DNA from: Prescottella equi
GTDB taxonomy: Bacteria; Actinomycetota; Actinomycetes; Mycobacteriales; Mycobacteriaceae
Direction: 5' to 3'
DNA length: 64,000 nucleotides
NCBI RefSeq assembly: GCF_020171745.1
Contig: NZ_JAIVAH010000006.1
Coordinates: 62,001-126,000 of the forward strand
The notes below the pieces were generated by a model. That model saw only the letters and a list, made by a program, of their open reading frames with translations, made no database searches and was not told where the DNA came from. This document shows, in pieces, positions 34,601 through 47,999 of the stretch. The position numbers and the translations under genes were made by a program. Each line of letters opens with the position of its first letter. The first letter of the stretch is position 1.

Positions 34601-37600
34601 CCTGCTCGAACGGCAAGTCCGCATGTTCGAACGCAGCGAGATCGCGCTCCCGCACTGCCTCGAGCAGATCGGTCACCGACCCCGCTGGGTCCACGTCCGA
34701 CCGGAGCGCGACCGTGTTCACGAACATGCCCACCGCCGAGTCCAATCGTGGCTCGCCACGTCCGGACAGTGCCGTCCCGATCGTGACGTCGCGGCTGCGG
34801 CCGAGCCGAGACGTCACCACGGCCAGGGCAGCATGCACGACCATGAACACCGTCACTCGGTGCGTGGTCGCCAATCGAACGATCTCCCGGTGCAGGTGAG
34901 CCGACACCGACGCACGGTGCGTGCCCCCGGCAAACGTTGCGACTTCCGGCCGTTGCCGGTCTCCGGGCACAGTCGATTCGGACGGCGCCCCCTCGAGCGC
35001 TTTCCGCCAGAAGGCCAGTTCGCGGCCCCCGCAGGATGTCGGATCCGAAATCTCACCAAGCTGCTCGTACCTGCCGATGGTGTAGTCGGCGTACTGGATC
35101 GGAGAATCCGACCAGAGCGGGGGGCGCCCCTCCATCCGAGCCGCGTACGCGTGAGCGATGTCCGCGGCCAACGGCGCGGTGGACCACCCGTCGAACGAGA
35201 TGTGGTGGGCGGCGACAACGAGCACATGGTGGTCACTCGCGATCCGGAGCAGAACACAGCGGACGGGAACCTCCGACTCCAGATCGAACGGCGCTGCCGT
35301 CAATGCCCTCGCCCGACGGTGCACCTCCGTCGCCTCCACTTCGTGGATGGGCAGCGTGTGCTCGGTCCGGGGCCGAACTGCTTGGTGCGGACCGTCTTCT
35401 CCCTCCGGATAGAACGTGCGCAGCACCTCGTGCCGCTCCGACACGTCGACGAGTGCGGCCGCTAGGGCTCCCGAGTCGAGGTCGCCGCGCAGTCGCAAAC
35501 CGAAGGCGATGTTGTACGCCCCCGAGTCAGGCTCCATTCGATGAAGGATCCACAAACGCCGCTGTGCCGGAGACAAAGGCACGAGTGCCGGTCGATCTCG
35601 GACAAGCGGCGAGGGCACAGCCGTCCGCGCCGTTCCGATGCGGACCGCCAGTTCTCGCACCGTCGGGGATTCGAAGACGTCTCGGACCGTCACATCCCGT
35701 CCGAGGTCGTCGCGCAGTCTTCCGACCACCCTCGTTGCACTGAGGGAGTTCCCTCCGGAACTGAAGAAGTCGGTGTCGACTCCGGTAACCGGAACACCGA
35801 GGACTTCCGAGAAAATCTGTGCGACCGCGATCTCGTCGACGCCCTTGGGTGATCGGCCCGCACCACCGTCGAAGTGCGGCGCGGGGAGGGCACCGTAGTT
35901 CACCTTGCCGTGGTTCGTCACCGGAAGCGTGTCCAGGCGGACGATGAATGCCGGGACGAGTGCTGCAGGCAATCGGTGCCGCGCGAGTTCCCGCACCGAA
36001 TCGAGATCGGTGTCCGGCGACGCAACCACATAGGACACGAGGCTCCGGTCGCCGGCGCTCGCCTTACCGGCCGTCGTGACGGCGACACGAACCTCGGGAT
36101 GGGAGAGGAGCACAGCGTCGATCTCCGACGGATCGACCCGATACCCGCGGATCTTCAACTGCCTGTCCACCCGGCCGACGAAATCGATTCCGAGCGCCGT
36201 CCGCCGGACCAGATCACCACTGCGGTACATACGCTCACCGGGTGCCCCGCCCGGCCGTGCCACGAACGCGGAGGCCGTGGCCCCGGGCGCCGAATGGTAG
36301 CCACGCACCAATTGGTCCCCGGCCAGGTACAGCTCTCCGACTGCCCCCGGGGGGACCGCGTGCAGACGTGTATCGAGAATCAGCGCGGTCACCCCGCGGA
36401 TCGGACCTCCCAGCGTTGCCGGACTGTTCGCATCGAGAGGGTCGCCGACGACAGTGACGATTGTCGTCTCCGTGGGACCGTAGGCATTGAACATGTCGCG
36501 GCCGGGCGCCCAGGCACGAATCACACTCTGGGGAAGCACATCACCGCCCACCACGAGTGTCCTCAGCTCGGGAAGGTCCTCTGGGCGGGCCGGCAGGTCC
36601 GACCACACTGCAGTGGTGACGAAGGCATGCGTAATACGCTCGCCACCGATGAAGTCCACGAGCTGAGATCCACCGTAGATCTCGGACGGTGCAACGACGA
36701 GTGTCCCCCCTGCCGCGGTGGCGAGGAGTATCTCCAGAAGTGCACCGTCGAACGTGGGCGCCGCGAAGTGGAGCACTCGACAATCTCGATGGACCCGGTA
36801 TCTCTCGCGCTGCTCCTCTGCGAAGGCGCACAGTCCCCGATGGGTTGCGAGCACGCCCTTCGGACTCCCGGTCGATCCGGAAGTGAATACCAGATACGCC
36901 GCATGGTCGAGTTCGATCCGCGGCCGATCCCTGCCGGCGACGACAGGGAACGGCGACATCTCGTCGAGCCGAACACGAAAGTTCTCATCGTCCAGACAGA
37001 TCCATTCGAGATCCGACGGCAGCATTTCGAGGTAGCGGCGCAACGTCAGGCCGGCCGCCGCACCGGTGGCACGGATCTGCCGTTCGATCCGATCTCGGGG
37101 GAATGACGGATCTGCCGGACTGTAGACCACACCCGCTCGAGCACATGCCCACAACGCGATCACCGACTCGAGCGAACGCGGCAGAAACACCGTCACGACG
37201 TCCTCGGGAAGCCTGCCGGAGGCAAGGAGCAGCCGTGCGAGACGGTTCGCGTACGCATCCAACTCGCGGTAGCTCAACTCGTCGTCGCCGTGGCGCACGG
37301 CCACCCCGTCGGGGTTGACGGTCACGCCGGAATCGAGGATTTCGGAAAGAGTTCGGATCGACTCTGCCGACGGACCCGAGTACACAGATGGCACATCCGA
37401 ATCGGTCAGGTCGATCGAGCCGACGGGCGCTGCCGCGTCCGCCGTCACAGCTTCGAGTACCCGAACCAGCGAGTCCGCGATCGCGCGTGCGCTCCACGCG
37501 TCGTACAGGTCGGTTGCATAGTCCAGGCGGCAGTCGACGCCGCCGTCGTCCACCGGAGCAATCGTCAACTGCATGTCGAACTTGGAGGACGTGGTGGAAG

Positions 37601-40600
37601 TCGGAAGCTCGATGATCTCGACACCGGGTAGTTCGAGCACCGCCGGGTCCTCCAACGACAGCGCCACCTGGAACAGCGGATGCCTGGACAGCGAATCCGA
37701 CCCACCGACCGCGTCCACGATCCTGTCGAAGGGAACGTCGGCGTTCGCGAACGCATCGATGTCGACGAGCCGCACCCGCCGCAGCAGATCGTCGAATCCG
37801 GCTGCCGGATCGAACCGGACCCGCAGCACCAGTGTTCCGACGAACATGCCCACCACGTCGTCGAAGTGCGGATGCCCACGCCCGGCAGTGGGGGTGCCGA
37901 TGGCGACGTCCGCGTCCCCGCCGAAACGGTGAATCAGCAGTGTCAACGCCGATTGAACGACCATGAAAAGAGTGACGTCGTGGTCGTGGGCGAGTTCACG
38001 AATTCGTCCGTGCAGCAAGCGCGGGATGGAGAACTCGAATGTCGCTCCGGCTCCGGTCTGGATGGGTGGACGCTGCCGATCCGCCGGGAACGTCGATTCC
38101 TCCGGCAGCCCGTCGAGTGCATGAACCCAGTACGCCAACTGAGCATTGGCAGCGCCGTCGGATCCGCCTCGACCTTCGAGGATTCGGTGCTGCCAGAGTG
38201 AGAAATCGATGTACTGGAGTGGGTCCGGAGACCACGTCGGTTCGGTCCCGCGAAGCCGTGCGTGATAGGCCGCGACCAGATCGGACGCCAGAATTCGCAC
38301 CGACCATCCGTCGGCCGCGACGTGGTGCACGACGAGCACCAGAACGAAGCCCGCAGAACCGTCGTCGAACAACGACACCCGAAACGGGAGTTCGGTAGTG
38401 AGGTCGAAGCCCCTGGCAACAGTGTCCGCCAACTTGGCGGACAGGTCACCCACCGGCCGAGGAAGGAGGTCGATCACCACGTCGTCCGTGACGTGGAGAT
38501 ACGTCCCCTCGGCGTCTTGCGGGTACACCGTTCGAAGAGCTTCGTGACGCCGGACGACATCCGAGAACGCGATCCTCAATGCCGTCAGATCGGTTTCGGC
38601 GTTCAGCCGCAGCGCAATCGGAAGGTTGTACGCCCCGGACTCGGGGGCGATTCGGTTGATCGTCCATAGCCGCGCCTGCGCCGGTGCGAGCGAGACGCGT
38701 TCGGGTCGCACCTCGCGCGTCGGCGTCGGCAACGAATCGCCCGGTCCCCGGACCACGCGCGCCAGCTGCTCCACGGTCGGATGTTCGAATACTTCACGGA
38801 CGCCGATCCGGCGCCCCGTGAGTGCACTCAGTCGGGATGCCAGCCGAGCGAGGGCGAGCGAATCCGCCCCCAATCGGAAGAGGCTGACCCCGCTGCCGAC
38901 CGCCGAGACACCGGTCAGTTCTGTGACGAGTTCAGCGATGTGGACTTCGAGCGCGGTCCGAGGGCGCTCCGTCGGCGCGACCGGGAGGATCGCCGGATCG
39001 GGAAGCGCCTCCCGATCGAGCTTGCCGTTGGGCGTCATGGGGAACTGCTCGAGCACGACGATCACAGCCGGGACCAGGTAGTCCGGCAGCTCGGTGCGCA
39101 AACGCGCACGCACGACTTCCGGATCCGGGGTGTGCCCCGACACAGCTGTCACATAGCCGACCAGCATCCCTCCGGTGTCCGAAGTCCGGACCACCGCGAG
39201 CGCCTCCTCGACGTCGGGCAGACGCCGCAACCCGGCCTCGACCTCAGCGAGCTCGATTCGAACACCACGAACCTTCACCTGCCGGTCCGTTCGGCCCAGG
39301 TATTCGAGCGAACCGTCACCGCGCCGGCGCGCACGATCACCGGTCCGGTACATTCGGGTTCCGTTCCGCGCCAACGGGTCTGCCACGAAGCGCCCCGCGG
39401 TCATCGCCGACCGGGCGAGGTATCCGCGCGCAACCTGCTCGCCACGGACGTACAGCTCGCCGGCGACCCCGATCGGCACCGGATGGAGGCGTGCGTCGAG
39501 GACGACGAGGTCGACGCCGGGCAGTGGCCGGCCGATCGGGCTACCGATCCGACTGCCCACAGCGGTCGACTCGTCGTCGAGGACGATGAAGCTCGAATGA
39601 ACAGTCGTCTCGGTGATTCCGTACATGTTGATCAGGCGCGGACGAGTCGGACCCGCCACGGACTGCCATCTACGAATGCGGCGGATGTCGACCGCTTCGC
39701 CCCCCAGCACCACCTGCTCGACCGAAGCAGGCAGGTGCGGTGCAACCCGCGTCAACTCGTGAAAGGCCGCCGGGGTCTGGGACAGGATGGTCACCTTCTC
39801 CCGCTCCAGCAACTCCACGAACTCCTCGGGGCTGCGAGCGACGTCCGCATCGACGATCACGACCGTTCCCCCGCTGCACAATGCACCCCACAGCTCCCAA
39901 GCGGCGAAGTCGAACGCGAAGGAGTGGAAAAGCGTCCAGACTCCGGCGACGTGAGGCCGGAGACGACCGACTGCCGAAGCGACCAGGGACGCGATGTTGC
40001 CATGGGTGACCACCACCGCCTTGGGGCGGCCGGTGGTACCGGACGTGTACAACGCGTACGCCGCCTCGTCCCGGGTCGGGATGTGCGCGGGACGGCCGTC
40101 GGCCTCCGCCGTGGGGTCGAGCACCACCTCCGGGATGTTGATTCCTGCGATCCGGCCGACCGACACCGACGTGGTGACGACACAGACAGGCCCCGCGTCG
40201 GCCACCATGTCCCGCAGGCGCCGAGCAGGATTCGCCAGGTCCAACGGGAGGTAAGCAGCCCCGGTCTTCAACACCGCGAGCACTGCGACGACGAATTCCC
40301 AGCCCCGCGGGACCGCGACCGCGACAAGTCGCCCGGGGCCCGCCCCTGCACCCGTCAGGCAGGCCGCCAGCGCGGCCGACCGCCGGTCGAGATCGCGATA
40401 GGTCAGTTGGTCGTCCCGCGACACGACGGCCACCGCGTTCGGCGATGCTTCGACCCATCGATCGATCGATGGCAGAAGCAGATCCGGGACAAGGGTGGAC
40501 TGAGGAGACGGAAGCTCCCCGCTCGTCGGACCGCAGGCCCCGACCGAGATGTCTCCGATCAGGGCACGTGGATCGTCCACGACGGCAGCCAGGACGCTCG

Positions 40601-43600
40601 TGAGGCCCACCGTCAGAGACCGCACCGTTTCCGCGTCGAAGAGATCAGACGCGTAGGTGACAGTCAGGTCGACGCTGCCGTCCTCGAGCGGATCGAGCGT
40701 GAACTCGAGATCGAATCGAGCAGAGACGGCGGGGACATCGATGTGTTCGACCTCGATCCCCGCGAGGCCGGTCGAGGGCTGGAGGTGGTTCTGGAAGGCC
40801 AGCACGACCTGGAAGACCGGGTGCCGACCGGGAATCCGCTCGGAAACGATGTCGGCCACCAGGTCTTCGAACGGCAGAATCGAATGCGCGAACGCCTCGA
40901 GTCCGACCGACCGCACTCGGTCGAGCAGATCTACGAAGGCGTCACCGAACGCGACACGGGTTCGCAGTGGCACGGTCACGACGTACATACCGACGGCGCG
41001 GTCGAGCGCCGGCGCACCACGCCCGGCGACCGGAACACCGATCACGACATCATCGGTGTCGCCGACCCGAGCGAGCAGCACGGCCAGAGCCGCATGAACG
41101 ACCATGAACAGACTCGATCGGTGTGCGGTCGCAAGCGTTTCGAGCGCGGAGACGGTGCGGGGATCCAGACGTGCACGCTCGATCGCTGCCGGACCGGACG
41201 AGTCTCGGATCCTCCGATGGTCGAAGGGAAGCTGCAGGGAGCCCGGCAGGTTGGCGAGTTCGTCTCGCCAGAATGCGAGGGCACGCGATCGCCGACTGCG
41301 CTCGTCGTCGATCGACCCGAGCATCTTCTGCTGCCACAGCGCGTAGTCGACATACTGGACTACCGGGTCGGCCCAGACCGGTTCCTTTCCGACAGCGCGT
41401 GATTCGTACGCTCTGACCAGGTCATCGGTAAGTGGTGCCGTCGACCAACCGTCTGCCGCGATATGGTGCACGCCGACAAGCAACACGTGGTCGTGACGGC
41501 CGATCCGGAACAGACGCGCCGCGATCGGGACATCCACGCGTACATCGATGCGGAAGAGGGATCGTTCGCGCACCACGGCATCCAGTCCGCCGGCGACGCC
41601 CGCATCGACGTCGACCACCTCGAGCGTGGGCACGGCAAGTTCCGTGGTCAGGATCTTCTGAACCGGGCCCCCGGCGGTATCCGGGTACACGGTTCTGAGG
41701 ATCTCGTGTCGGTTGATCACGTCGCGGAAAGCAGCCCGCAGGGCACGCAGGTCCAGTCGCCCTCGCAGCCGCATTGCGACCGGGACGTGGTAGCCCACCG
41801 CGCTCGGATCCAGTCGGTTCAGGAACCACATCTGTTCCTGTGCCGGCGACAGTGGCAGCACGTCGGGGCGGTTCTCGAACGTGGTCGGCAGCCCCCCTCG
41901 ATCGGCGGTGGCTGCTCCGCCGTCGATGAAAGCGGCCAGAGCACTCACAGTCGAGTGATCGAAGACGTCCTTGACCCCGACGGCGACGCCCAGACGCTCT
42001 GCCAGACGAGCTCCCACACGAGTGGCCGCCAGGGAGTGTCCCCCACGCGCAAAGAAATCATCGACCGCCGAATCGACCGCAACGTCGAGAATCTCGCCGA
42101 AGACGTCGGCCACGGCGATCTCGGTGGGCGTGGACAAAGGTGTGCGCGTGCGAGCCTGAATCGCCACGACATCCGGGAGCGCGCCTCGGTCGACCTTGCC
42201 GTTCGCGGTGATCGGCAGATCCCGCAACACCGCGACGAAGGCCGGAACCATGTAGTGCGGGAGATTCTTTGCCACGAAACCACGGAGCTCGTCGAGGTCG
42301 CCCGGGGCCCTTCCGGGGGCAGTGACGTAGGCAAGGATCTCGAGATGACCGTCGGGGCCGGTTCGAGTCGTGCACGCGGCATGGGTGACCGACGGATGCG
42401 CCTCGAGAACCGATTCGATCTCGCCGAGCTCCACCCGGAAACCTCGAATCTGCACCTGGGTGTCCACGCGCCCGACGAAGTCCAGTTGTCCGTCGTCGCC
42501 CCAACGGACCAGGTCTCCCGTCCGGTAGATGCGAGAGCCGCCCACGCCATACGGATCGGCGACGAAACGCTCGGCGCTCAACCCCGGACGACGGTGATAC
42601 CCGCGTGCCAGACCCACACCACCGATGTACAGCTCACCGACTGCACCTTCCGGAACCATCCGTAGGTGCCGGTCCAGCACGGTCACGGTCACACCGCGCA
42701 GGGGCCGACCGATCGGTGCATGCCCCGCCGAGTCCAACGGAGACGACAGAGTTGCCAACACGGTCGTCTCGGTAGGACCGTAGGCGTTCAGCATCGTGCG
42801 TCCGACCGCCCAGTCCCGGACGACCGGCATCGCGAGGCGATCACCTCCGGAATCGACAACTTCCAGGTGCGGGAGTCCCGTCCCGTCGGTCACCGACAGA
42901 ACAGCCGGTGACGAGATGAAGTGCGAGATCCTCTCGTCCAGAAGGAAATCGCGCAGCGCTGTACCACCGAACACTTCGTCCGGCGCGATCACCAGCGTGG
43001 CACCGGATGTGAACGCGAGAAGCCATTCCTGAATCGCTGCGTCGAAACTCGGTGACGCGAAGTGGAGAACTCGGGCGGAGGCGGAACCTCTGTAGTGACT
43101 ACGAACCTCCGCAGCCAGATTGGCGAGGCCGGCGTGTGTTACCGCGACTCCCTTCGGCCGCCCCGTGGTACCCGAGGTGTACAACACATAGGCAACTGCA
43201 GCGGGGTCGGTCCGCGCGGGGACTGCGTCCCCTTCATCGGCGTCACCACCGGCATCCGCCAGATACTCGGCGGTCTCGAGCGAATCGAGATCGATCCAGA
43301 AGGGGCCATCGGGCATCGCGGTCGCGCTGTTGCGGATCCCGACTGCGGCCTGGCTGTCTTCGAGGATGTAGCGCCGACGGTTCCACGGGAGCGTCGGATC
43401 GACCGGCATGAACGCCGCCCCGGACCGCGCCACCGCCCAGACCGCGACAACAAGCTCGATCGAGCGCGGAAGTGCGAGCGCCACCACGGTTTCCGGCCCG
43501 ACACCCGATCTGACGAGCAGCCTCGCGAGGCGCGCAGATCGCATGTCGAGTTCCGCGTACGTCAACTCGTCGGCGCCGGCCCGGATCGCGAGCGCCGACG

Positions 43601-44987
43601 GAGTGAGCCTGGCCGATCGAGTCAGGATGCTCGACAGTGGCAGTGCCGGCACGGCTTCTCCGCCCACCACACGCGCCGTGTCGTCGGACAAGCCCAGTTC
43701 GATGCCTTCGACCCTCTCCGCGTCGCCCGCACCGAGGAACCTTTCGAGGAACTCGAGAAATCGGCGTAGGTGACGATCGATCGTCCGACGCGAGTAGCGA
43801 GCCGGATTGGCTTCGAGATCGATGCGCACTGCTTCGCCCGGCACACCGTCGTAGATGTTCAGCGAGACGTCGTCGACAGGTCCCGTGGCGAGCACGTGGA
43901 ACTCGCCCATGCTGTCACCGACTCTGACATCGCGGCGGAAGAGCATGATATTCACCAGGGACCCGAATGCGCGCGAAGGTGATTCGGACAACTCGGCGAA
44001 CCGGTAACGCTGGTGACGCAGCGCCGCAGTCAGCTCGGCAGAGACGTCGTCGACGAGTGCACGCACAGTGGTGTCGGACTCGATCCGCATTCGAAGAGGG
44101 ACCACGTTGGACAACATCCCACCGGACCGCTTGGCCACCGCCGTCGTGCGCGACGACACCGGAAGACCCATGAGTACGTCCCGCCGATCCGCCTTCCGGG
44201 CAAGATACGCCGCCCACGCCGCAATCACCCACGGCGCCAACGAGCGATCCACTGTCGAGACGGTTGATGTCCGGGCGCTGGAGACCAGAGCGAGTGGCGC
44301 AGGCCGAGTCCTCGTGGTGCCGCCGGCCAAAGTTGCCGGCACGGGCATCGCCGCGATCCGCGAAGACCAGAAGTTGCGGTCGCGCGAGAAACGCGTCGAA
44401 TTCCGATAGGCCTCTTCCTGCGAATGGAGCTGGTCCAGACTCGAACATGTCGGCGCCGGAAAGGGTTCACCTCGGTGCTCATGCGTGTAGAGCTGCGCGA
44501 TGCGGTTCATGAGGTTCGTCGCGCCATACCCGTCGAGCGCAACGTGGTGCACCTTGCCGTACCAGTAGAAGTGGTCGTCGTCCAGGTGTAGCACCGTAGC
44601 GGCGATCAATCGGTCGACGGCCATGTCCATCGGTACCGAGCGATCCGAATCCATCCATTCGTGCGCTGAACTCACCGGGTCGGCAGCACGGCGAAAATCG
44701 ATGTACCGCAGACCGTCGACGACGTTGTAGTGCACGAATTGGAAAGGTTCGCCGTCCACCTCGCAGAGGCGGAGGACCCCAGATTCGATCTCCCTGGCGG
44801 CCCGATCGGTGGCACGCGCCAGCATGTCGACGTCGAGAGCGCCTCGAATCTCCACGTAGTGCGCCATCACGTAGGGGACCTCGGGAGCAAGTTTCTGCGC
44901 GTACCAGATTCCGAGCTGCGCCTCCGACAACGGGAACAGTTCACTGGTGTGCGCCGAGTATTCCTGAGCTGCTTCAAGATCCGTCAT
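28638..44987 (-). CDS. Five-module nonribosomal peptide synthetase, (C-A-T)x5-TE
   Basis: This 5449-residue synthetase has no epimerase, methyltransferase or MbtH-like domain. Condensation HHxxxDG motifs lie near residues 148, 1175, 2222, 3262 and 4287. Adenylation TSGTTG-type cores lie near 607, 1649, 2706, 3741 and 4759. Carrier serines lie near 982, 2044 (LGADSL), 3082, 4111 and 5131. The thioesterase spans about 5170-5449 with GWSLGG and DCTHAEM. The first C domain resembles that of EntF ([27 protein letters not shown]), so an acyl or aryl starter is probably delivered in trans. My hand-read specificity codes are A1 DAQIDGAV, A2 DFWSVGMV (threonine type), A3 DGLFVGAI, A4 DALLAGAV, A5 DAFVVAAV. 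The ATG at 44987 is preceded by GGGAGG. The likely product is an acylated pentapeptide. Confidence 0.93.
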   Translation of the reverse strand: MTDLEAAQEYSAHTSELFPLSEAQLGIWYAQKLAPEVPYVMAHYVEIRGALDVDMLARATDRAAREIESGVLRLCEVDGEPFQFVHYNVVDGLRYIDFRRAADPVSSAHEWMDSDRSVPMDMAVDRLIAATVLHLDDDHFYWYGKVHHVALDGYGATNLMNRIAQLYTHEHRGEPFPAPTCSSLDQLHSQEEAYRNSTRFSRDRNFWSSRIAAMPVPATLAGGTTRTRPAPLALVSSARTSTVSTVDRSLAPWVIAAWAAYLARKADRRDVLMGLPVSSRTTAVAKRSGGMLSNVVPLRMRIESDTTVRALVDDVSAELTAALRHQRYRFAELSESPSRAFGSLVNIMLFRRDVRVGDSMGEFHVLATGPVDDVSLNIYDGVPGEAVRIDLEANPARYSRRTIDRHLRRFLEFLERFLGAGDAERVEGIELGLSDDTARVVGGEAVPALPLSSILTRSARLTPSALAIRAGADELTYAELDMRSARLARLLVRSGVGPETVVALALPRSIELVVAVWAVARSGAAFMPVDPTLPWNRRRYILEDSQAAVGIRNSATAMPDGPFWIDLDSLETAEYLADAGGDADEGDAVPARTDPAAVAYVLYTSGTTGRPKGVAVTHAGLANLAAEVRSHYRGSASARVLHFASPSFDAAIQEWLLAFTSGATLVIAPDEVFGGTALRDFLLDERISHFISSPAVLSVTDGTGLPHLEVVDSGGDRLAMPVVRDWAVGRTMLNAYGPTETTVLATLSSPLDSAGHAPIGRPLRGVTVTVLDRHLRMVPEGAVGELYIGGVGLARGYHRRPGLSAERFVADPYGVGGSRIYRTGDLVRWGDDGQLDFVGRVDTQVQIRGFRVELGEIESVLEAHPSVTHAACTTRTGPDGHLEILAYVTAPGRAPGDLDELRGFVAKNLPHYMVPAFVAVLRDLPITANGKVDRGALPDVVAIQARTRTPLSTPTEIAVADVFGEILDVAVDSAVDDFFARGGHSLAATRVGARLAERLGVAVGVKDVFDHSTVSALAAFIDGGAATADRGGLPTTFENRPDVLPLSPAQEQMWFLNRLDPSAVGYHVPVAMRLRGRLDLRALRAAFRDVINRHEILRTVYPDTAGGPVQKILTTELAVPTLEVVDVDAGVAGGLDAVVRERSLFRIDVRVDVPIAARLFRIGRHDHVLLVGVHHIAADGWSTAPLTDDLVRAYESRAVGKEPVWADPVVQYVDYALWQQKMLGSIDDERSRRSRALAFWRDELANLPGSLQLPFDHRRIRDSSGPAAIERARLDPRTVSALETLATAHRSSLFMVVHAALAVLLARVGDTDDVVIGVPVAGRGAPALDRAVGMYVVTVPLRTRVAFGDAFVDLLDRVRSVGLEAFAHSILPFEDLVADIVSERIPGRHPVFQVVLAFQNHLQPSTGLAGIEVEHIDVPAVSARFDLEFTLDPLEDGSVDLTVTYASDLFDAETVRSLTVGLTSVLAAVVDDPRALIGDISVGACGPTSGELPSPQSTLVPDLLLPSIDRWVEASPNAVAVVSRDDQLTYRDLDRRSAALAACLTGAGAGPGRLVAVAVPRGWEFVVAVLAVLKTGAAYLPLDLANPARRLRDMVADAGPVCVVTTSVSVGRIAGINIPEVVLDPTAEADGRPAHIPTRDEAAYALYTSGTTGRPKAVVVTHGNIASLVASAVGRLRPHVAGVWTLFHSFAFDFAAWELWGALCSGGTVVIVDADVARSPEEFVELLEREKVTILSQTPAAFHELTRVAPHLPASVEQVVLGGEAVDIRRIRRWQSVAGPTRPRLINMYGITETTVHSSFIVLDDESTAVGSRIGSPIGRPLPGVDLVVLDARLHPVPIGVAGELYVRGEQVARGYLARSAMTAGRFVADPLARNGTRMYRTGDRARRRGDGSLEYLGRTDRQVKVRGVRIELAEVEAGLRRLPDVEEALAVVRTSDTGGMLVGYVTAVSGHTPDPEVVRARLRTELPDYLVPAVIVVLEQFPMTPNGKLDREALPDPAILPVAPTERPRTALEVHIAELVTELTGVSAVGSGVSLFRLGADSLALARLASRLSALTGRRIGVREVFEHPTVEQLARVVRGPGDSLPTPTREVRPERVSLAPAQARLWTINRIAPESGAYNLPIALRLNAETDLTALRIAFSDVVRRHEALRTVYPQDAEGTYLHVTDDVVIDLLPRPVGDLSAKLADTVARGFDLTTELPFRVSLFDDGSAGFVLVLVVHHVAADGWSVRILASDLVAAYHARLRGTEPTWSPDPLQYIDFSLWQHRILEGRGGSDGAANAQLAYWVHALDGLPEESTFPADRQRPPIQTGAGATFEFSIPRLLHGRIRELAHDHDVTLFMVVQSALTLLIHRFGGDADVAIGTPTAGRGHPHFDDVVGMFVGTLVLRVRFDPAAGFDDLLRRVRLVDIDAFANADVPFDRIVDAVGGSDSLSRHPLFQVALSLEDPAVLELPGVEIIELPTSTTSSKFDMQLTIAPVDDGGVDCRLDYATDLYDAWSARAIADSLVRVLEAVTADAAAPVGSIDLTDSDVPSVYSGPSAESIRTLSEILDSGVTVNPDGVAVRHGDDELSYRELDAYANRLARLLLASGRLPEDVVTVFLPRSLESVIALWACARAGVVYSPADPSFPRDRIERQIRATGAAAGLTLRRYLEMLPSDLEWICLDDENFRVRLDEMSPFPVVAGRDRPRIELDHAAYLVFTSGSTGSPKGVLATHRGLCAFAEEQRERYRVHRDCRVLHFAAPTFDGALLEILLATAAGGTLVVAPSEIYGGSQLVDFIGGERITHAFVTTAVWSDLPARPEDLPELRTLVVGGDVLPQSVIRAWAPGRDMFNAYGPTETTIVTVVGDPLDANSPATLGGPIRGVTALILDTRLHAVPPGAVGELYLAGDQLVRGYHSAPGATASAFVARPGGAPGERMYRSGDLVRRTALGIDFVGRVDRQLKIRGYRVDPSEIDAVLLSHPEVRVAVTTAGKASAGDRSLVSYVVASPDTDLDSVRELARHRLPAALVPAFIVRLDTLPVTNHGKVNYGALPAPHFDGGAGRSPKGVDEIAVAQIFSEVLGVPVTGVDTDFFSSGGNSLSATRVVGRLRDDLGRDVTVRDVFESPTVRELAVRIGTARTAVPSPLVRDRPALVPLSPAQRRLWILHRMEPDSGAYNIAFGLRLRGDLDSGALAAALVDVSERHEVLRTFYPEGEDGPHQAVRPRTEHTLPIHEVEATEVHRRARALTAAPFDLESEVPVRCVLLRIASDHHVLVVAAHHISFDGWSTAPLAADIAHAYAARMEGRPPLWSDSPIQYADYTIGRYEQLGEISDPTSCGGRELAFWRKALEGAPSESTVPGDRQRPEVATFAGGTHRASVSAHLHREIVRLATTHRVTVFMVVHAALAVVTSRLGRSRDVTIGTALSGRGEPRLDSAVGMFVNTVALRSDVDPAGSVTDLLEAVRERDLAAFEHADLPFEQVVESVTPQRSSSSHPLFQVMLAFQNFTPASNDLAGLAIDVVDLAIESARFDLEFAVTEQFGSDGRPGGLDVVAGYAKDLYDPDTVGRIVESLTAVLAAFVADASRPIGDIAFPSAVPRQWGETVADSVLLPSLIASGMSAGESAVALRSDGWEMTYSELDEATNRLARRLIARGAGPEQVVALCFGRSPEWVVAMWAVAKTGGAFVTIDPEYPRERIDFMLADSGAALILDTRDPDLIDAFVGSEPATARRGSAEPITDADRTTPLRPGHAAYLVYTSGTTGRPKGVCVTHTGLAALASLATTVYEVDARSRVLQNYSANFDAALLEVLLALTTGATLVFAPDGVFGGRDLSRFLREERITHVLSTPSALSTVAPGGLSALRVVAVGGEPCPPELVREWSASLGEIVNAYGPSETTVVAALGRIRGGSAVKVGRPSPGAGIVVLDERLHPVAPGVLGELYVSGSSVARGYLGVPALTAARFVADPGGSGDRMYRTGDLARWDKYGDLEIVGRADDQLKVRGHRIEPGEIDAALAAVDGIMLSRTVGAGDMLISYVALHPTIRLDPIAIRSAVGKKLPAHLVPDQVRVLDSMPMTPNGKIDVAALIKPLAVEDRPIAPGDPLQQAIAEVFADVLGLRPVGIDQDFFALGGNSLSATRVVARIEATTGRMMTVRDLFDGPTARELAEAVSRTRPEYAFPLARRPRPEHIPLAPQQRRLWIASRLEPRSTAYNSAFALRAGAEIESCAFERAVADVLERHEILRTIYPDRDGVPYQRVLAWPKVPIVHSAARPVPKPFDVTAEVPLRITVVAESNGTTLLVFEFHHIAVDGWSMVPFGRDLTHAYRSRLAGRAPDWSPLPVQYADYSLWSAELLGSESDPASTAARCIAFWRDALLGLGDRLPLPWDAVRSGPPSLRGASIDHSCDCDELALARAARVHGVSEFMVVHAAWAAVLARFAGTSDVVVATPTAGRGRRELDDVVGMFVGTTVLRTPVDTAGSVAELFASVRDADLAAFEHSTLPFDAVVEAVRPARSAVAHPLVQVMLTYGAPTGPVETDLAELGLEPVVVESDSIRFDLELDVHSGETGSQVRLRYATDVFAESTAERLVDAFDRMLTVVCTDPSAIVGDVDLDGSGTGRSGDAADRADAPSATLSEVLRDTVAAHRSDTAIRFEDREYTYGCLDEWSDLLASRMAAAGAGPEATVALVLDRSPEFVAALWAVAKTGAAFAALDPKQPGSRIAFMLADSGAVMVATTADHASSLPTDLPRIECARSGGVPPEPMSAPRVHPDQTAYVVYTSGTTGKPKGVSVSHRGVSNMIAAQRNLYEVTSSSRVLHVASPGFDAAIFELVMAAANGAVTVIAAAHEFGGAGLRRLLAAELVSHAVLTPAVLATLDEVGLDALRVLVSAGDVCPPEHVRRWARGRRFFNAYGPSEVTVMATGTAALTANDANGIVPIGQAIPGVRTTVLDRRLRVVPTGAVGELYLGGAGLARAYLGLPGLTASRFVADPSGRTGERLYRTGDLVRFDSRGELLFVGRSDSQVQVGGVRVETEEIDAVLIGHRSVRATATILRDDRLVSFVVTDDPDEDLRAWAMSRLPGRLVPSRIVEVGALPLTMNGKVDRAALATVECVDQTIYSAPEGALELTIADVFGEVLDVREVGRDTGFFDAGGTSLSALRAAHQLSDRLGCEIPVSWLLPDATPASLAEMVERGVAEPVQALDIVLPLYTSGERGAILCVHPAAGVAWSFAGLSRHLGGGWSVYGLQAPGLASGQSYPRAIDDLVDRYVLEIRDAVPHGPYRLLGWSLGGVIAHAIATRLQEQGESVVLLAMLDSVIDVEQSVDSVDLDMAGLVRELEPSVVIGSSSREIDGASAAALLREAGSPFSFLRPATITAMHENSLLAGNLVRRHRPRTFEGDLVFFTAANDSRGGVAPPRQWDPYVSGSVRETRIDCTHAEMTTPAALSEIGRVLAAELEDRGQAERSRSEVSG

Positions 44988-45156
44988 GATTCCCTCCCTC
45001 GCCGAGACCGGCGGACACACAGTCTCGGTGGCGTCCAAGAGTTGTCGACCAGCCCCCGGTGTGGTTAGCGTGTTCTCGATATCTCGTATCAGCGACGCCT
45101 CGAGTCGATTTCCCACTGACCCGCTTCGGCGACACGTTCGACAGGAGTCCATCACG
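44988..45156. promoter_or_regulatory. Divergent promoter region between NRPS and DUF4012 gene
   Basis: This 169-bp gap carries the ribosome sites of both genes (GGGAGG for the NRPS, AGGAG at 45143-45147 for the DUF4012 gene). It also has a short hairpin, CGAGAC with GTCTCG, at 45003-45027. No convincing -35/-10 pair was identified. Confidence 0.4.
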
Positions 45157-46917
45157 TTGCCCCGCTTCACTTCCCGCCATCGACGTCCGATACTCATCGG
45201 ACTCGGCGTCACAGCCACCGCAATAGTCGCCTACGGCAGCTGGATGGCATACATCGCGTTCCACACGCAATCCGAACTCACGGCCGCTCGCGACCAGATC
45301 ATGATCGCGAAAACCGCTTTGCTCAAGGGCGATACAGAAGGCGCCCGCACGGCTGCCGAGCGTGCGGATCAGCACGCGGCCGACGCTGCGGACACCACAG
45401 GCTCGCTCATGTGGTCGGTTGCCGAGGGCATTCCGTTCCTGGGCTCCACCTTCACCAGTGTCGACCAGATCGCGAGTGCTGCATCCGATCTCACCAGTAA
45501 TGTACTCCCGCCGACGATGGATGCGGGCTCGGCGCTCGCGCCCCGGGAACTGCTGGATCCGGGTGGCCGGGTGGATCTGCCGCAGCTGACTGCCGCCGGT
45601 CCGGCACTCGAGCGAGCTGCGGCTGCCGCAACCCTCCTCGCCGATCACACCGATACCATCGAGAAGTCCGACATCATCGGGGCAGTGGAGGATGCTCGAA
45701 TCGAGCTGCAGCGACAGGCTCACGATCTCGCCGCCATGCTCGCAAACACCCGAACGGCCGCACAGCTGCTGCCCGGCATGCTCGGCCAGGACGGCGATCG
45801 ACGCTACTTCATGGCGTTCCAAACCAACGCCGAGGCCCGTGGTACGGGTGGACTGATCGGCGGCTTCGCCGTCCTCGCCGCGAGTGACGGTACGGTACGG
45901 GTCGACGAGATGGCCGCGAACAAGGAGATCTCGCTGAAACAGCGACCGATCGACCTCGGCCCCGACTTCGAACGCCTCTACGGCCGCCACCGTGCCACAA
46001 CGGACTGGCGAAACAGCAACCTGAGCCCGCACTTTCCGTATGCGGGCCGCATCTGGCAGTCGATCTGGGAGCAGGAGAGCGGTACCGTCGTGGACGGTGC
46101 AATCGCCACCGACCCCGTTGCCCTCGGATACATCCTCGACGTGATCGGACCGGTCAAGATGTCCGACGGCGAGGTCGTGACAGGCGACAACGTCGTCGAG
46201 CTCACCGAGTCGACCGCCTACGTTCGCTTCGCGGACGACAACAACGCCCGCAAGGCATACCTGCAGGAACTGGCCGCACGCGTGGTCGCCAAGATGACCA
46301 GCGATGTCAAGAATCCGAGCGGCCTGCTCGAGGCGCTCGGCAAAGCAGTTTCCGAGCGTCGAATCGCAGTCTGGAGCGCGCATCCGGACGAGCAGGAGAT
46401 CATTGCCACGACACCCCTGGGATACACCGTGCCGGACGACGCGGCGCCCTACGCCAACGTCGTCGTGAACAACGCGGCGGGTAACAAGCTGGACTACTAC
46501 CTCACCCGCGACATCGTGTATTCGGCCGGCACCTGCGAAGCCGATACGCGCAGGTCGACAGTGACCGTGACCCTCGGAAACGAAACACCGGAAACGACAT
46601 TGCCCGACTACGTTGCCGGCATGGTGGACAACAGCTCGAACGCACAGCCCGGTACTGCTCGAATGCTTCTGTCGTTGTACGCAACTCGGGGAGCGAAGTT
46701 GATCAAGGCGAGTACCGAGCAGACGCCGCTCTTCGCACTGACCGGGAGCGAGCTGGGGCACCCTGTCTACACCGTGGATGTCGAGGTACCACGTGGTGCC
46801 ACCCGAACGGTCACCTTCGAGCTGAACGAACCGACCGCGGCGGGTACCGCGAGCACTCCGCTCCAGCCCCTCGTGGCACCGGCCACGGTCACGGCGGATG
46901 TGCCGCGCTGCGACTAG
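45157..46917 (+). CDS. DUF4012 membrane-anchored extracytoplasmic protein
   Basis: This 586-residue protein has one N-terminal transmembrane helix (about 12-33, [17 protein letters not shown]) and a large extracytoplasmic part typical of DUF4012. It includes the helical segment around 40-200, [18 protein letters not shown], and [18 protein letters not shown]4012 proteins recur in actinobacterial exopolysaccharide loci, but their biochemical role is unsettled. The start was set at TTG 45157 because AGGAG lies 9 nt upstream and the membrane helix then sits at the N-terminus. The frame is open to 44986, but that would overlap the NRPS start region. Confidence 0.85.
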   Translation: MPRFTSRHRRPILIGLGVTATAIVAYGSWMAYIAFHTQSELTAARDQIMIAKTALLKGDTEGARTAAERADQHAADAADTTGSLMWSVAEGIPFLGSTFTSVDQIASAASDLTSNVLPPTMDAGSALAPRELLDPGGRVDLPQLTAAGPALERAAAAATLLADHTDTIEKSDIIGAVEDARIELQRQAHDLAAMLANTRTAAQLLPGMLGQDGDRRYFMAFQTNAEARGTGGLIGGFAVLAASDGTVRVDEMAANKEISLKQRPIDLGPDFERLYGRHRATTDWRNSNLSPHFPYAGRIWQSIWEQESGTVVDGAIATDPVALGYILDVIGPVKMSDGEVVTGDNVVELTESTAYVRFADDNNARKAYLQELAARVVAKMTSDVKNPSGLLEALGKAVSERRIAVWSAHPDEQEIIATTPLGYTVPDDAAPYANVVVNNAAGNKLDYYLTRDIVYSAGTCEADTRRSTVTVTLGNETPETTLPDYVAGMVDNSSNAQPGTARMLLSLYATRGAKLIKASTEQTPLFALTGSELGHPVYTVDVEVPRGATRTVTFELNEPTAAGTASTPLQPLVAPATVTADVPRCD

Positions 46918-46933
46918 CCCAGATACGACGGCG

Positions 46934-46970
46934 CCGCCTGCCCTGCACGTAACGCGTGCAGGGCGGGCGG
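46934..46970. terminator. Hairpin between convergent DUF4012 and acyltransferase genes
   Basis: CCGCCTGCCCTGCACG pairs with CGTGCAGGGCGGGCGG over a 5-nt loop, with one G-T type wobble. There is no clear T-tract. The position between two convergent genes suggests a shared terminator. Confidence 0.65.
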
Positions 46971-46985
46971 AAGTCGAGGCCGAGA

Positions 46986-47999
46986 TCAACGGCCGCTCAG
47001 CCACGCAGGAGCGTCGTACAGTCCCGGAACACCCTTCGTCACGCGATACACCGCAAGGGAAACTGCGATGGCGCAGGCGGTGACGGAAAGTGTCAGAACG
47101 CCCGAGATCACGATCGATCCGCCGCCGAACTCCGGAAGCGCGGTCGCGACTGCGGCGATGAACAGGTAGTGGACGAGGTAGATCGGCAGGGTGTTTCGGC
47201 CGAGGTACTTCAGCAGGTCGCCCGCTCGCGATCCCGAGACATAGCGAGCGACAACCAGAGCTCCGGTAACGCCTATCACGCTCACCGCGAGACGCACGCC
47301 CGGGACATCCTGGAGGTCCCAGACGTACGAAACCACGGAGGCGACGACGAAGACGACCACTATCGTGGCGCAACGCGGGAGGGTGAACCGTCCTACGAGG
47401 TCGACGATGGACGACCGTAGATGGCAGCCGGCCAGGAAGAACACGAGGTACATCCCCATGTTGTCCCACTCGTAGACACCTGTGGTGAGAAGTCCCGCCC
47501 CGACCAGAGCGGACAGCACACCACTGACGGACAGCAGGATCCACGGCGAGATCGTTCGGGTCGCCCGCGCAATGACGAAGAAGATCGCCAAGGCGTACAC
47601 GAACCACAACCCACCGGAGGGCAGCACGAAGATCGATGCCAGGCGTGACCACGTTCCCGCGTCGTTCTCCGGGAGTGGCCAGGGAACGACGGAAAAGAAC
47701 AGGAATCGGATCACGGACCACACGACGTAGACCCACAGCAGCAGAGAAATCTTGCGGGACCACAGCCCTCGCCAGGTCCCCGAGACGGGGCTCCACGCGA
47801 ACAAGCCCGACGCCAGGAAGAACAGCGGCATTCGAATTGTCACCAGCACGTTGTTCGCCTGAGTGATGGGCCCCATCGGAAATCCGACAGCCTCGAGGAA
47901 GAGGATGCTGTGATGGAGTACTACGAGGGTGATCGCCGCGCCTTTGGCAACGTCCACCCAACCGACGCGGGTTGCCCCCTTGGGGAGGGTCTGCGTCAT
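46986..47999 (-). CDS. Acyltransferase family 3 membrane protein
   Basis: This 337-residue protein has about ten membrane helices. Its N-terminal signature VGWVDVAKGAAITLVVLHHS contains the histidine expected for acyltransferase-3 enzymes, which O-acetylate or otherwise acylate surface sugars. The ATG at 47999 overlaps the stop of the pyruvyl transferase gene as ATGA. It is the last gene of the exopolysaccharide operon and should modify the polymer or its repeat unit. Confidence 0.87.
   Translation of the reverse strand: MTQTLPKGATRVGWVDVAKGAAITLVVLHHSILFLEAVGFPMGPITQANNVLVTIRMPLFFLASGLFAWSPVSGTWRGLWSRKISLLLWVYVVWSVIRFLFFSVVPWPLPENDAGTWSRLASIFVLPSGGLWFVYALAIFFVIARATRTISPWILLSVSGVLSALVGAGLLTTGVYEWDNMGMYLVFFLAGCHLRSSIVDLVGRFTLPRCATIVVVFVVASVVSYVWDLQDVPGVRLAVSVIGVTGALVVARYVSGSRAGDLLKYLGRNTLPIYLVHYLFIAAVATALPEFGGGSIVISGVLTLSVTACAIAVSLAVYRVTKGVPGLYDAPAWLSGR

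Noticed and set aside
29925-42665. Many plus-strand open frames of 150-870 codons opposite the NRPS
   Set aside because: All are antisense shadows of conserved NRPS motifs; none has a domain or ribosome site.
28638-44987. Assigning amino acids to A1, A3, A4 and A5
   Set aside because: The hand-read codes do not match any specificity I can recall with confidence; only the threonine-type A2 code is reported as such.
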